Of a stretch of 8,130 nt of DNA, positions 1-5,721 are shown piece by piece. Made by a program: the position numbers and the translations under genes. Each line of letters begins with the position of its first letter. Position 1 is the stretch's first letter. The notes below the pieces were generated by a model. The model saw only the letters and a list, made by a program, of their open reading frames with translations. It did not search any database and was not told the DNA's origin. This DNA comes from Nitrosarchaeum sp. (GTDB taxonomy: Archaea > Thermoproteota > Nitrososphaeria > Nitrososphaerales > Nitrosopumilaceae): contig SICY01000029.1 of NCBI GenBank assembly GCA_009697485.1, positions 1 to 8,130 on the forward strand, given 5' to 3'.

Positions 1-355
1 CATCTGAAAGTTTTCCCTTTTCTTTAACATTTTCTAGTAATGTTTTTCCTTTTTCAAATTTCTTGACTTCTTTTAACTTCTGCTTTTTTTGATCTTTAGA
101 CACTTGTTTTAATGAAAGATCTATGTCTCCTCTATCTGAATTTACTTTTTTTACTAGTAATACTTTTTTCTCTCCATCTTTTACAAATTTACTAACTGAT
201 CTAATCCAACCCGGTGCAATTTCTGAAATATGTAAAAATCCCTGAATTCCATTATATTCATCTAAAGTGACATAAGCCCCATGATCCATTACTTTAGTTA
301 TTGTAGCAAGAACAATTTCTCCTTGTTCTGGCATCTCTTGAATTTCAGTAGACAT
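1..355 (-). CDS. Translation initiation factor aIF2 alpha subunit, N-terminal part (cut by window edge)
   Basis: This is the alpha subunit of archaeal aIF2, the heterotrimer that brings initiator Met-tRNA to the small ribosomal subunit. The visible 118 residues begin MSTEIQEMPEQGEIV and contain an S1/OB-fold RNA-binding domain at about residues 11-85. Typical family blocks are GAYVTLDEYNGIQGFLHISEI, followed by GWIRSV and then DRGDIDLSLKQVS. A lysine-rich helical stretch follows, as in known aIF2-alpha proteins. The ATG at 353-355 is chosen because the homologous region starts just after it and a TATA-like box lies about 26 bases upstream. The remainder lies beyond position 1. Assignment is by recognised family sequence; another S1-domain protein is possible but unlikely. 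Confidence 0.88.
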   Translation of the reverse strand, partial: MSTEIQEMPEQGEIVLATITKVMDHGAYVTLDEYNGIQGFLHISEIAPGWIRSVSKFVKDGEKKVLLVKKVNSDRGDIDLSLKQVSKDQKKQKLKEVKKFEKGKTLLENVKEKGKLSD

Positions 356-375
356 TTCTTCTAAATTTTTCTTAT

Positions 376-388
376 GTATAATTTAATG
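376..388 (-). promoter_or_regulatory. TATA-like box for aIF2 alpha (probably leaderless)
   Basis: Read on the minus strand the sequence is CATTAAATTATAC. Its centre is about 26-27 bases ahead of the ATG at 355, the distance between an archaeal TATA box and the transcription start, so the mRNA probably begins at or next to the start codon. It falls in the short gap downstream of cobO, giving aIF2-alpha its own promoter. Inferred from position and AT pattern only. Confidence 0.5.
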
Positions 389-395
389 TTGCTAG

Positions 396-929
396 TTAGA
401 AATCAATTCCTTTTTTTGCTTTTATGCCACGTTGAAATGGATGTTTTATTTCTTTCATTTCTGTGACTAGGTCTGCCAATTCAATGATTTCATCTTTAGC
501 ATAATTTCCAGTTAGTATAAGATCTAGTTCTCGTGGTTTTGATTTAATCAAATTAAGAACATCTTCAATTTTTACTAGACCTAAATTTATGGCATAATTT
601 ATCTCATCTAAAATTATAATATCATACTTTCCTGATTGAATTTTCTCAATACTAATTTTAATTGCCTCTTTTGCAATTCTTTCATGTTCTTCTTTAGGAC
701 TCTTGTCATCTATTATTCCAACAAATCCCTTTCCAATAGCAACCATCTCAAATTCTGGTTCTAATCTCTTAGATGAATACATCTCGCCATAATGCCATGA
801 TCCTTTGATGAACTGTATCATGCAGGTTTTTTTTGCATAACCTGTTGCTCTTAATGCAATTCCTAAAGCTGCAGTAGTTTTTCCCTTACCTTTTCCAGTA
901 TATACAATAGTTAAACCGTCTTTCTCCAT
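396..929 (-). CDS. cobO: Cob(I)yrinic acid a,c-diamide adenosyltransferase (CobO/CobA/BtuR family)
   Basis: This cytoplasmic ATP:corrinoid adenosyltransferase puts the 5'-deoxyadenosyl group on Co(I) of the corrin ring late in B12 synthesis. The 177-residue product has the usual family length. Visible motifs are the P-loop TGKGKGKTTAALG (residues 11-23), GSWHYGE (43-49), the Walker-B-like IIILDEINYAI (104-114), LDLILTGN (135-142), DLVTEM (153-158) and the closing HPFQRGIKAKKGIDF typical of the family. It is divergent from cbiA, with 91 bases between the two starts, so ring amidation and adenosylation genes share one intergenic control region. A perfect 18-bp palindrome sits between its putative TATA box and its ATG. 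The ORF is intact. The family call is secure. Confidence 0.94.
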   Translation of the reverse strand: MEKDGLTIVYTGKGKGKTTAALGIALRATGYAKKTCMIQFIKGSWHYGEMYSSKRLEPEFEMVAIGKGFVGIIDDKSPKEEHERIAKEAIKISIEKIQSGKYDIIILDEINYAINLGLVKIEDVLNLIKSKPRELDLILTGNYAKDEIIELADLVTEMKEIKHPFQRGIKAKKGIDF

Positions 930-930
930 A

Positions 931-948
931 GATAATTCATGAATTATC
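931..948. promoter_or_regulatory. Perfect 18-bp palindrome in the cobO promoter (candidate operator)
   Basis: The sequence GATAATTCATGAATTATC equals its own reverse complement with no mismatch. It starts one base upstream of the cobO ATG (929) and ends just short of the TATA-like stretch on the minus strand (about 950-959). A protein bound here would cover the transcription start of a leaderless cobO mRNA, so a repressor site is the natural reading. The binding protein is unknown. AT-rich DNA gives short palindromes by chance, but 18 perfect bases at this position are notable. Confidence 0.45.
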
Positions 949-987
949 CAAGTAAAAACATTGAGTATTGTTCAAGTCAAATGTATC

Positions 988-1000
988 AATTTAAATAAAA
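988..1000 (+). promoter_or_regulatory. TATA-like box for cbiA
   Basis: CAATTTAAATAAAA on the plus strand has its TTTAAATA core (990-997) centred about 27 bases before the TTG at 1021. That spacing matches a leaderless archaeal transcript starting at the TTG and supports this non-ATG start. No Shine-Dalgarno sequence is seen ahead of the start. Confidence 0.55.
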
Positions 1001-1020
1001 AACAATTCTAATCATACGAA

Positions 1021-2373
1021 TTGAAAATTCCAAGAATTACATTAGCAGGAGCTACTAGCGGAGTTGGAAAGACATCAATAACCTGTGCAATTATCTATGC
1101 TTTACAAAAAAAGGGCTTTTCAGTACAACCATTCAAAGTAGGCCCTGATTACATTGATCCAAGTTATCTTTCAAGCATATCAAAACATGAAGCAATTAAT
1201 CTTGATGTTTGGTTAATGGGAGAAAATCAACTTTTGGAGAGCTTTGTATCTAATTCAAAATCTGATATTTCTGTCATTGAAGGAGTAATGGGATACTATG
1301 ATGGATTTGGTGGAGATTCAAATTATGCTAGTACTCAACATGTTGCATCTTTAACAAAATCTCCTGTACTTTTGATATTAGATGCAAGTAAAACTGCTAG
1401 ATCAATTGCGGCAACAGCACTTGGATTTCAAAAATTTCATAGAAATTCTAGAATTTCAGGAATTATCTTAAATAAAATTGGTAGTAAGAAACATGAAATT
1501 TTATGTAGACAAGCACTTGAAAAAATAAAACTTCCAATTATAGGAGTAATTTATAAAAATTCAGAACTAAATTTTGAATCTAGACATCTCGGATTGATTC
1601 CAGCAAAAGAAAAAAATCTTAAATCAAAAATTGAAAAAACTTCCAAAATAATTTCAGATTCACTTGATATTGAAAAAATTATTCAAATTATGGAAAATCC
1701 TACACTACTTCCAACAAAATCTAAAATTATAATAAAAAAACCAAAAATTACAATCGCTATAGCACTTGATAGTTCTTTTAATTTCTATTATCGTGATAAT
1801 CTAGAAGCATTAAGACGTGAAGGTGCTAATCTAAAATTTTTTAGCCCAATACATGATAAAAAACTTCCAAAATCTGATGGAATTTACATTGGAGGTGGTT
1901 TTCCAGAAATTCTTGGTGATTTACTTGAAAAAAATCATGTTATGAGAAAAATTATAAAGAAATCATCTGAAGAAAATACGCCAATCTATGCAGAATGTGG
2001 AGGATTGATGTATCTTACAAAATCTATTGATTATGGGAATAAAAAATTTAAAATGATTGGTCTCTTTGATGCAGAAACAAAAATGACCAAAAAAATGAAA
2101 TTAAATTATACAAAAGGTAAGACAGTTTTAAAAAATATTATTTCAGATAAAACACATGATTTACGAGGACACGAATTTCACTATTCGGAATTAGATTCTG
2201 TTTCTTCTGATTCAAAATTTGCATATGAACTAGATATTGGTGAAGGAATTAAAAATCATAAAGATGGTATGATTCAATATAATACACTTGCATCATACGG
2301 ACATCTCTATTTTGATAGTTCTGATTATGCCAAAATTTTTGTGAGAAATTGTATTGATCATTCACGAAGATGA
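1021..2373 (+). CDS. cbiA: Cobyrinate a,c-diamide synthase (CbiA/CobB)
   Basis: This enzyme uses ATP and glutamine to amidate the a and c side chains of cobyrinate, the step before adenosylation by CobO. The 450 residues match the family length. An N-terminal dethiobiotin-synthetase-like ATPase domain has the P-loop GATSGVGKTS (10-19) and FKVGPDYIDPSYL, then VIEGVMGYYDG. A C-terminal class I glutamine amidotransferase domain has GGGFPEI, the nucleophile Cys326 in AECGGLMYL, and the catalytic-type His428 in SYGHLYF. The start is TTG, supported by a TATA-like box 27 bases upstream and by the P-loop position; no in-frame ATG precedes it. Its last 35 codons including the stop (2269-2373) belong to the 240-bp direct repeat, so the 3' end may be insert-derived, but the protein looks complete. 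The last 12 bases overlap antisense cbiC sequence. Confidence 0.93.
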   Translation: MKIPRITLAGATSGVGKTSITCAIIYALQKKGFSVQPFKVGPDYIDPSYLSSISKHEAINLDVWLMGENQLLESFVSNSKSDISVIEGVMGYYDGFGGDSNYASTQHVASLTKSPVLLILDASKTARSIAATALGFQKFHRNSRISGIILNKIGSKKHEILCRQALEKIKLPIIGVIYKNSELNFESRHLGLIPAKEKNLKSKIEKTSKIISDSLDIEKIIQIMENPTLLPTKSKIIIKKPKITIAIALDSSFNFYYRDNLEALRREGANLKFFSPIHDKKLPKSDGIYIGGGFPEILGDLLEKNHVMRKIIKKSSEENTPIYAECGGLMYLTKSIDYGNKKFKMIGLFDAETKMTKKMKLNYTKGKTVLKNIISDKTHDLRGHEFHYSELDSVSSDSKFAYELDIGEGIKNHKDGMIQYNTLASYGHLYFDSSDYAKIFVRNCIDHSRR

Positions 2374-2508
2374 TTCTGCTCTTACAAGCTTGTATAGTGC
2401 ATTAATTATTGCAGATGCTGAAGAACTACCACCTTTTCTTCCTTTATTGGTGATAAATGGCGTCCCTTCTAATTTACTAAGTTCTTCTTTAGATTCTGCA
2501 GCACAAAT
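2269..2508 (+). repeat. Left copy of 240-bp direct repeat flanking the insert
   Basis: This stretch matches 7636-7875 base for base at a constant offset of 5367, except for mismatches at 2428, 2431, 2434 and 2437. It spans the end of cbiA (to 2373) and the end of cbiC (stop at 2362, minus strand). Identity begins at the cbiA codon Met417 and stops abruptly at 2508, inside cbiC. This copy supplies the functional end of cbiA; its cbiC part is an orphan fragment. Confidence 0.97.
2362..2508 (-). pseudogene. Orphan 3' fragment of cbiC (left repeat copy)
   Basis: On the minus strand these bases encode the last 48 residues of cobalt-precorrin-8 methylmutase, from ICAAESKEELSKL through GRKGGSSSASAII to the TGA at 2362-2364. 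The amino acids are identical to those of the cbiC end at 7729-7875. Beyond 2508 the homology stops and the frame continues for only a few unrelated residues, so no full protein can be made. It is a duplicated tail left by the insertion event. It runs antisense across the last bases of cbiA. Confidence 0.9.
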
Positions 2509-2532
2509 TTGTGGAACACTAAACGTAAAAAA

Positions 2533-2553
2533 CGAAACCAAATTATTTATATA
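2533..2553 (+). promoter_or_regulatory. BRE/TATA-like promoter of the aquaporin gene
   Basis: CGAAA (2533-2537) followed by TTTATATA (2546-2553) is a good archaeal BRE/TATA pair. The TATA centre lies about 27 bases before the TTG at 2577, implying a leaderless transcript. It lies just outside the repeat, so the first insert gene brings its own promoter and does not depend on cbiA transcription. Confidence 0.6.
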
Positions 2554-2576
2554 CAATACTGAAGAGGTTTAGACTA

Positions 2577-3302
2577 TTGATTCACCCAAGAAATTGGATT
2601 GCAGAGGGAATATGTGATTTTTGTCTAGTATTTTTTGGCGCTCTTTCAATAGTTTTGTCAGCCGCCGCATTTGGAACCGGCCTTTCAATTGAGGGAATAT
2701 TATTGATTTCGTTTGCTCATGGTACGGCAGTTGGTACGATGGTTTATGCATTCGCCCATGTTTCTGGGGCTCACATCACCCCTGCTATCACCATACCATT
2801 GATGATTACAAAAAGAATTGGAATTGCAGATGGAATTGGCTACATTATATCGCAATTAGTTGGTGGAATTATTGCGGCATTTTTTGTCGTGGCAGCACTT
2901 CCGGAATTGGGCAAGGCAGTAAACTATGGAACTCTAGCCCCCAGTGCTTTAATCAACCACGATCCAATATCAGGACTTTGGTTGGAAATGGTCTTTACAT
3001 TCTTCTTAGTTACTTGCGCTTTCCTTGTTGCCGTTCACAAAAAAGCACCAGCAGGGATTGCTGGAATTACAATGGGTGGAATGGTATTCTTATTGAATCT
3101 GATTGGAGTTCCATTATCCGGAATGGCAGCGAATCCTGCTAGGAATTTTGGACCAGCAATTGTTTCTGGCTCTTGGGAAGCTCAATGGATTTATTGGGTA
3201 GGACCAATCGTTGGTGGCCTAATTGCTGGTTTACTTATGAATTATCTCTTTGTAAAACCAGCCGAAGCAGCCGCAAAAGTAGCGGCTGAAAAAATATCTT
3301 AA
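2577..3302 (+). CDS. Aquaporin / MIP-family membrane channel
   Basis: This is a major intrinsic protein family channel, expected to pass water or small neutral solutes across the cytoplasmic membrane. The 241 residues show the hourglass plan with about six membrane helices. The two half-helix signatures are SGAHITPAITI (64-73), where the first NPA box reads Thr-Pro-Ala (68-70), and GMAANPARNFGPA (182-194), where NPAR is intact. The residue after NPAR is Asn rather than the Asp common in glycerol facilitators, leaning towards an aquaporin, but substrate cannot be decided. The C-terminus is an Ala/Glu/Lys tail. TTG is taken as start because no in-frame ATG precedes the first helix and a TATA-like box is 27 bases upstream. 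It is the first gene of the insert. The family is certain; the solute is not. Confidence 0.9.
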   Translation: MIHPRNWIAEGICDFCLVFFGALSIVLSAAAFGTGLSIEGILLISFAHGTAVGTMVYAFAHVSGAHITPAITIPLMITKRIGIADGIGYIISQLVGGIIAAFFVVAALPELGKAVNYGTLAPSALINHDPISGLWLEMVFTFFLVTCAFLVAVHKKAPAGIAGITMGGMVFLLNLIGVPLSGMAANPARNFGPAIVSGSWEAQWIYWVGPIVGGLIAGLLMNYLFVKPAEAAAKVAAEKIS

Positions 3303-3309
3303 TTTTTTT
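3303..3309 (+). terminator. T-tract after aquaporin
   Basis: A run of seven T directly follows the aquaporin stop codon, with another T5 shortly after (about 3315-3319). Archaeal transcription commonly ends at such T-runs without a hairpin. No stem-loop was found. Confidence 0.35.
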
Positions 3310-3517
3310 ACAAATTTTTCCAAACATTTTTAAAAATTTGAAAGAGCGATTCTAACATACTTGTTAAAAATATACCTAACATTTCTTCTGGCCCCGCAAA
3401 CTTGGAGTAAATCCCGTAACAAATATGATTCATGTTGCCAATTTTTGATACTGATTCAGTATCTATAATTTCAGGAAAAAATGATACTCCTTCATCATTA
3501 ACATTCGATGCGAACTG
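3308..3517 (-). pseudogene. Remnant of an unrecognised gene, C-terminal part
   Basis: The minus strand is open for 69 codons, ending at TAA 3308-3310. It reads protein-like sequence such as NVNDEGVSFFPEIIDTESVS, then KIGNMNHICYGIYSKF, AGPEEMLGIFLTSMLES and FQIFKNVWKNL. Upstream it hits a stop at 3518-3520. A neighbouring frame there reads RIRSDIIESFSDLVNSS, looking like the same protein before a frameshift. Further upstream only stop-broken pieces are seen. An internal ATG at 3431-3433 could start a 41-residue peptide, but no promoter supports it. I do not recognise the family. It is most simply a decayed gene tail convergent to the aquaporin; chance is possible. Confidence 0.35.
3447..3463. 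repeat. 17-bp perfect inverted repeat
   Basis: GATACTGATTCAGTATC consists of 8-bp arms, perfectly complementary, around one central base. It lies inside the decayed stretch and far from any start codon, so a promoter role is not supported. It may be chance or a mobile-element relic. Confidence 0.4.
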
Positions 3518-3667
3518 TTAACTAAATCTGAAAATGATTCAATGATATCGGAACGGATACGTTACAATATCAACTTCGTAATCCTAGTATAGATTACGCG
3601 TTTTATAACACTTTCAGTTTGATTCAAAAATTATATGGTCGACCTTTTCCTATTAACAGTTCGTATC
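3507..3667. repeat. Inverted repeat pair with 15-base arms in the gene-free stretch
   Basis: GATGCGAACTGTTAA at 3507-3521 pairs with TTAACAGTTCGTATC at 3653-3667 (14 of 15 complementary), with about 131 bases between. Inside the pair a smaller perfect 7-bp inverted repeat is seen (CGTAATC ... GATTACG, about 3577-3598). The layout resembles a very small non-autonomous element or the relic of one, but no target-site duplication is evident. The stretch 3303-3780 otherwise contains only the ORF remnant at its left end; I see no intact gene or RNA in it. Confidence 0.4.
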
Positions 3668-3780
3668 AAGTGTCAACGAGATTATAGATAAAGAGTAAAA
3701 AGAGTATCCCCTCACCTCGTTCAAAAAATCTAGGAGCACGCATTACGGATTTCATTGTAACATCCTAAAGTCTCTAAGTC

Positions 3781-4278
3781 CTACTCAATGTTTGACGATT
3801 TCATATGCAATTCTTTCTGGATCAATCGCTTGAGTGCACGCTCTGCTCTTTTCCTGATTATTCTAGCCATCAGAGGACTCTTGTCTTTAGTAGAAATTCC
3901 AATAAACACTATGTCATGAATGTTTGCGATCGCCAAAGAGGTAAAGTCACTAACTTCTGGATTGTCTACAGCATAGGCAAACGCACCTATCCTCTTTGCC
4001 TTTTGCACAAGTTTCATATTTAATAAGCGATCGTTGGTGCATGCAAGAACAAGGAAGGGTTTTTCAAACCTATCAAGTCTTGTAGCATCTTTCAGTGTTG
4101 TTTTCTCAACATCTATCTTGCCGTTTTCAGCCAGGCCGCGCAGGAACTTGTTTAACCTATTAGTTACAACCATGATCTTGCAGTTCTGCCCTAAAAGTGA
4201 TTTCACCTTTCTGGTGCCTTCGGTGCCCCCACCTATGACTATCACCAGCTTCCTAGCTAGGTCCAGGTCTACTATCAA
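3781..4278 (-). CDS. Precorrin-2 dehydrogenase / sirohydrochlorin ferrochelatase-like protein (SirC/Met8/CysG-N family)
   Basis: The family uses NAD+ to oxidise precorrin-2 to sirohydrochlorin, feeding siroheme, alternative heme and B12 routes; some members also insert iron or cobalt. The product has 165 residues. The start MIVDLDL leads into a Rossmann glycine-rich loop VIVIGGGTEGTRKV (12-25). FLVLACTND (75-83) follows, then VDNPEVSDF (104-112), whose Asp105 sits at the usual catalytic aspartate, and FIGISTKDKSPLMARIIRK (125-143). A basic helical tail ends it. TTG at 4276-4278 is used because an in-frame stop lies upstream at 4300-4302 with no ATG between. A TATA-like box precedes it, so it is probably transcribed separately from the hydratase genes. 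Base composition is G+C-richer than the backbone. It is shorter than bifunctional siroheme synthases, so dehydrogenase-only activity is plausible. Confidence 0.82.
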   Translation of the reverse strand: MIVDLDLARKLVIVIGGGTEGTRKVKSLLGQNCKIMVVTNRLNKFLRGLAENGKIDVEKTTLKDATRLDRFEKPFLVLACTNDRLLNMKLVQKAKRIGAFAYAVDNPEVSDFTSLAIANIHDIVFIGISTKDKSPLMARIIRKRAERALKRLIQKELHMKSSNIE

Positions 4279-4309
4279 ACTATACCCAGGATAATCGTAC
4301 TAGTGGATC

Positions 4310-4318
4310 TATAAATAG
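4310..4318 (-). promoter_or_regulatory. TATA-like box for the precorrin-2 dehydrogenase-like gene
   Basis: The minus strand reads CTATTTATA centred near 4314, about 36 bases ahead of the TTG at 4278. Transcription would start near 4288, leaving a leader of roughly 10 bases. It lies in the 92-base gap after the hydratase gene, supporting an independent transcript. Confidence 0.45.
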
Positions 4319-4370
4319 CCCTCACCCGTTTACCATGCCTCAAATTACTGAGTTGGTATGTAATAGAACA

Positions 4371-5360
4371 CTAGCTGCGTTGTTCTTGAGCTTTAAGCTC
4401 AGCAGGAGTGAGAGGATCAGCCACTCCGAGCAAGCTATCTCTAGTAACTAGCTTGGATAATTCTTCCTCGGACCATCCCTCTGTGCCTTTAGGCCGCATA
4501 GGTAGAACCATGTAGTGTATGTCTGCATTAATATCGTAAACCCTAATTTCGACATCATCAGCTAAATTCAATCCCCAATCCTTCAAAATCGCCCTAGGTT
4601 CGTGAATTATCCTTTTCTTGTAGGTCTCACTAACATACCATAATGGGGGTTCTCCTAAAAATTCCCGAGGATAGCAGGAGCAAACGGTGCATACAACTAC
4701 ATTTCTGACCTTCTCGGTATTTTCTGGCACCTCTAGGCCGTTTGGGTCGATAATATCGAAATCCTTTACGTGAAGAACGGACGGATTCCACCCATAAATC
4801 GCTTCCTTAGGGCTTACCTTCAGCAAAGCTTTAAAATCAGGGTCGACCCAGGCTTTCGCAACGATTTTGGCACCAGTAATCGGAGTTCGCGCCCTTACCT
4901 GCTGATAGTGACCAGTGAAAGGTTGAGTACCCAATATGCCAGAGGTCACAGTAATATAGTTGATCATTGCCAGTGCCTCCAACTCAAGGCCTTGTGGCGT
5001 TTTCCCTTGTTCTTTGTATTGCTTTTTCAGCTTATCTACTTCGCTTCTAAACTGGTCATCCGTCATGATCTTCTGATCCTTGAGAACCTCCCTAATACGC
5101 GAGATTCTCATGTCAAAGTAATTAAGGGCCTTAAACGGATTCTTAGGATCATTCCACATTTCATCCTTCTTGAGTCGGCTAAGCTCGAAGGGGAATAGCC
5201 CACAACCTGTCATTACCTCCTCAAGCGTAACAAACTTCCACACATAATCAGGAAGTGTAGCCTCTGCATAAGCACTAATATTTGTTGGCCTGTCATGTTC
5301 GAAATGCCCCTTTTCATACTCTTTTTGTAATGCTTCTCTCAGTTCATTCTCGCTGCTCAT
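4371..5360 (-). CDS. Nitrile hydratase/thiocyanate hydrolase-type catalytic subunit with a fused beta-N-like domain
   Basis: The C-terminal two thirds belong to the nitrile hydratase alpha / thiocyanate hydrolase gamma family, metalloenzymes that hydrate nitriles or hydrolyse thiocyanate. The metal site is VVCTVCSCYPR with Cys224-Thr-Val-Cys227-Ser-Cys229; Thr after the first Cys is typical of cobalt enzymes. Other blocks are KIVAKAWVDPDFKALL (165-180) and YMVLPMRPKGTEGWSEEELS (283-302), then VTRDSLLGV. The protein has 329 residues, well over the roughly 200 of an ordinary alpha subunit. Residues about 40-110 (TLEEVMTGCGLFPFEL, then LNYFDMRISRIREVLKDQK) resemble the helical N-terminal half of the beta subunit. 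Its ATG overlaps the stop of 5357-5656 by four bases (ATGA), indicating translational coupling. The substrate is unknown. No separate activator gene is seen. Confidence 0.85.
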   Translation of the reverse strand: MSSENELREALQKEYEKGHFEHDRPTNISAYAEATLPDYVWKFVTLEEVMTGCGLFPFELSRLKKDEMWNDPKNPFKALNYFDMRISRIREVLKDQKIMTDDQFRSEVDKLKKQYKEQGKTPQGLELEALAMINYITVTSGILGTQPFTGHYQQVRARTPITGAKIVAKAWVDPDFKALLKVSPKEAIYGWNPSVLHVKDFDIIDPNGLEVPENTEKVRNVVVCTVCSCYPREFLGEPPLWYVSETYKKRIIHEPRAILKDWGLNLADDVEIRVYDINADIHYMVLPMRPKGTEGWSEEELSKLVTRDSLLGVADPLTPAELKAQEQRS

Positions 5361-5656
5361 AATTCAGACCTCGGCACGCGTTCAAGCCAATCTTCGAAGA
5401 CTTCGAGATAAATCTTTTCTTTGCTGGAGGCCTTCGGCGAAATCTGATTCGCGTCGAATGCGACTTGGTAATACGCAGGACGCTTAGTGTGGTCCGGCGG
5501 AATAGAGATAAAGCCATGCACTCTTTTGATCACCCCTACCATTCCTTCATGGTACATGGGGGACCTTTTGATATCCGAGCCTCTGGCTTTTGAAGAAAAT
5601 ATGACTTTAACCGTATCTGCTACACGAAATTTGCGAATCTGACTCACGCCTTCCAT
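5357..5656 (-). CDS. Nitrile hydratase beta C-terminal-domain protein (thiocyanate hydrolase alpha-like subunit)
   Basis: This 99-residue protein matches the SH3-like barrel that forms the C-terminal half of nitrile hydratase beta. The opening FRVADTVKVIF corresponds to the family's F-x-x-G-D-x-V-x-V. RSPMYHEGMVGVIKRVHGFI (31-50), YYQVAFDANQIS (67-78) and IYLEVFEDWLERV (83-95) follow. The usual N-terminal half is missing here and appears instead fused to the downstream catalytic subunit, so the two proteins probably assemble into one complex. In thiocyanate hydrolase the beta subunit is likewise split in two, but as separate chains. It is first in a two-gene operon, with a 4-base overlap with the next ORF, and is divergent from cbtB across 65 bases. 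The ATG at 5654-5656 precedes the first conserved strand closely. Confidence 0.82.
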   Translation of the reverse strand: MEGVSQIRKFRVADTVKVIFSSKARGSDIKRSPMYHEGMVGVIKRVHGFISIPPDHTKRPAYYQVAFDANQISPKASSKEKIYLEVFEDWLERVPRSEL

Positions 5657-5721
5657 AAAAGAATTAAGTATTTAATCTTTTTACAAACAACTTAAATAAT
5701 TCCAAGTTTATTCCAGTATGA
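5657..5721. promoter_or_regulatory. Divergent promoter region between hydratase operon and cbtB
   Basis: Only 65 bases separate the two divergent starts. On the plus strand CTTAAATAAT (5691-5700) is centred 26 bases before the cbtB ATG at 5722, a clear leaderless-type TATA box. On the minus strand the equivalent position (about 5677-5687) holds TTTGTAAAAAG, a weaker candidate. The two TATA areas nearly touch, so one bound regulator could affect both the cobalt enzyme and the transporter. No strong palindrome was found here. Confidence 0.5.

Noticed and set aside
2354..2572. Plus-strand open frame across the left repeat, and its longer twin at 7721-8023
   Set aside because: Both run antisense to cbiC sequence and their similarity to each other is fully explained by the 240-bp repeat. 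cbiC on the other strand has clear family motifs.
3805..4294. Two plus-strand open frames opposite the precorrin-2 dehydrogenase-like gene
   Set aside because: They are antisense shadows of a gene with recognised motifs, with no start signal or protein family of their own.
4770..5198. 142-codon plus-strand open frame inside the hydratase catalytic gene
   Set aside because: It is antisense to a well-supported conserved coding region and shows no recognisable motif.
5657..5721. Cobalamin riboswitch or metal-responsive leader upstream of cbtB
   Set aside because: Only 65 bases are available and the TATA box implies a transcript starting at the ATG, leaving no room for a riboswitch; no B12-box-like sequence is seen.
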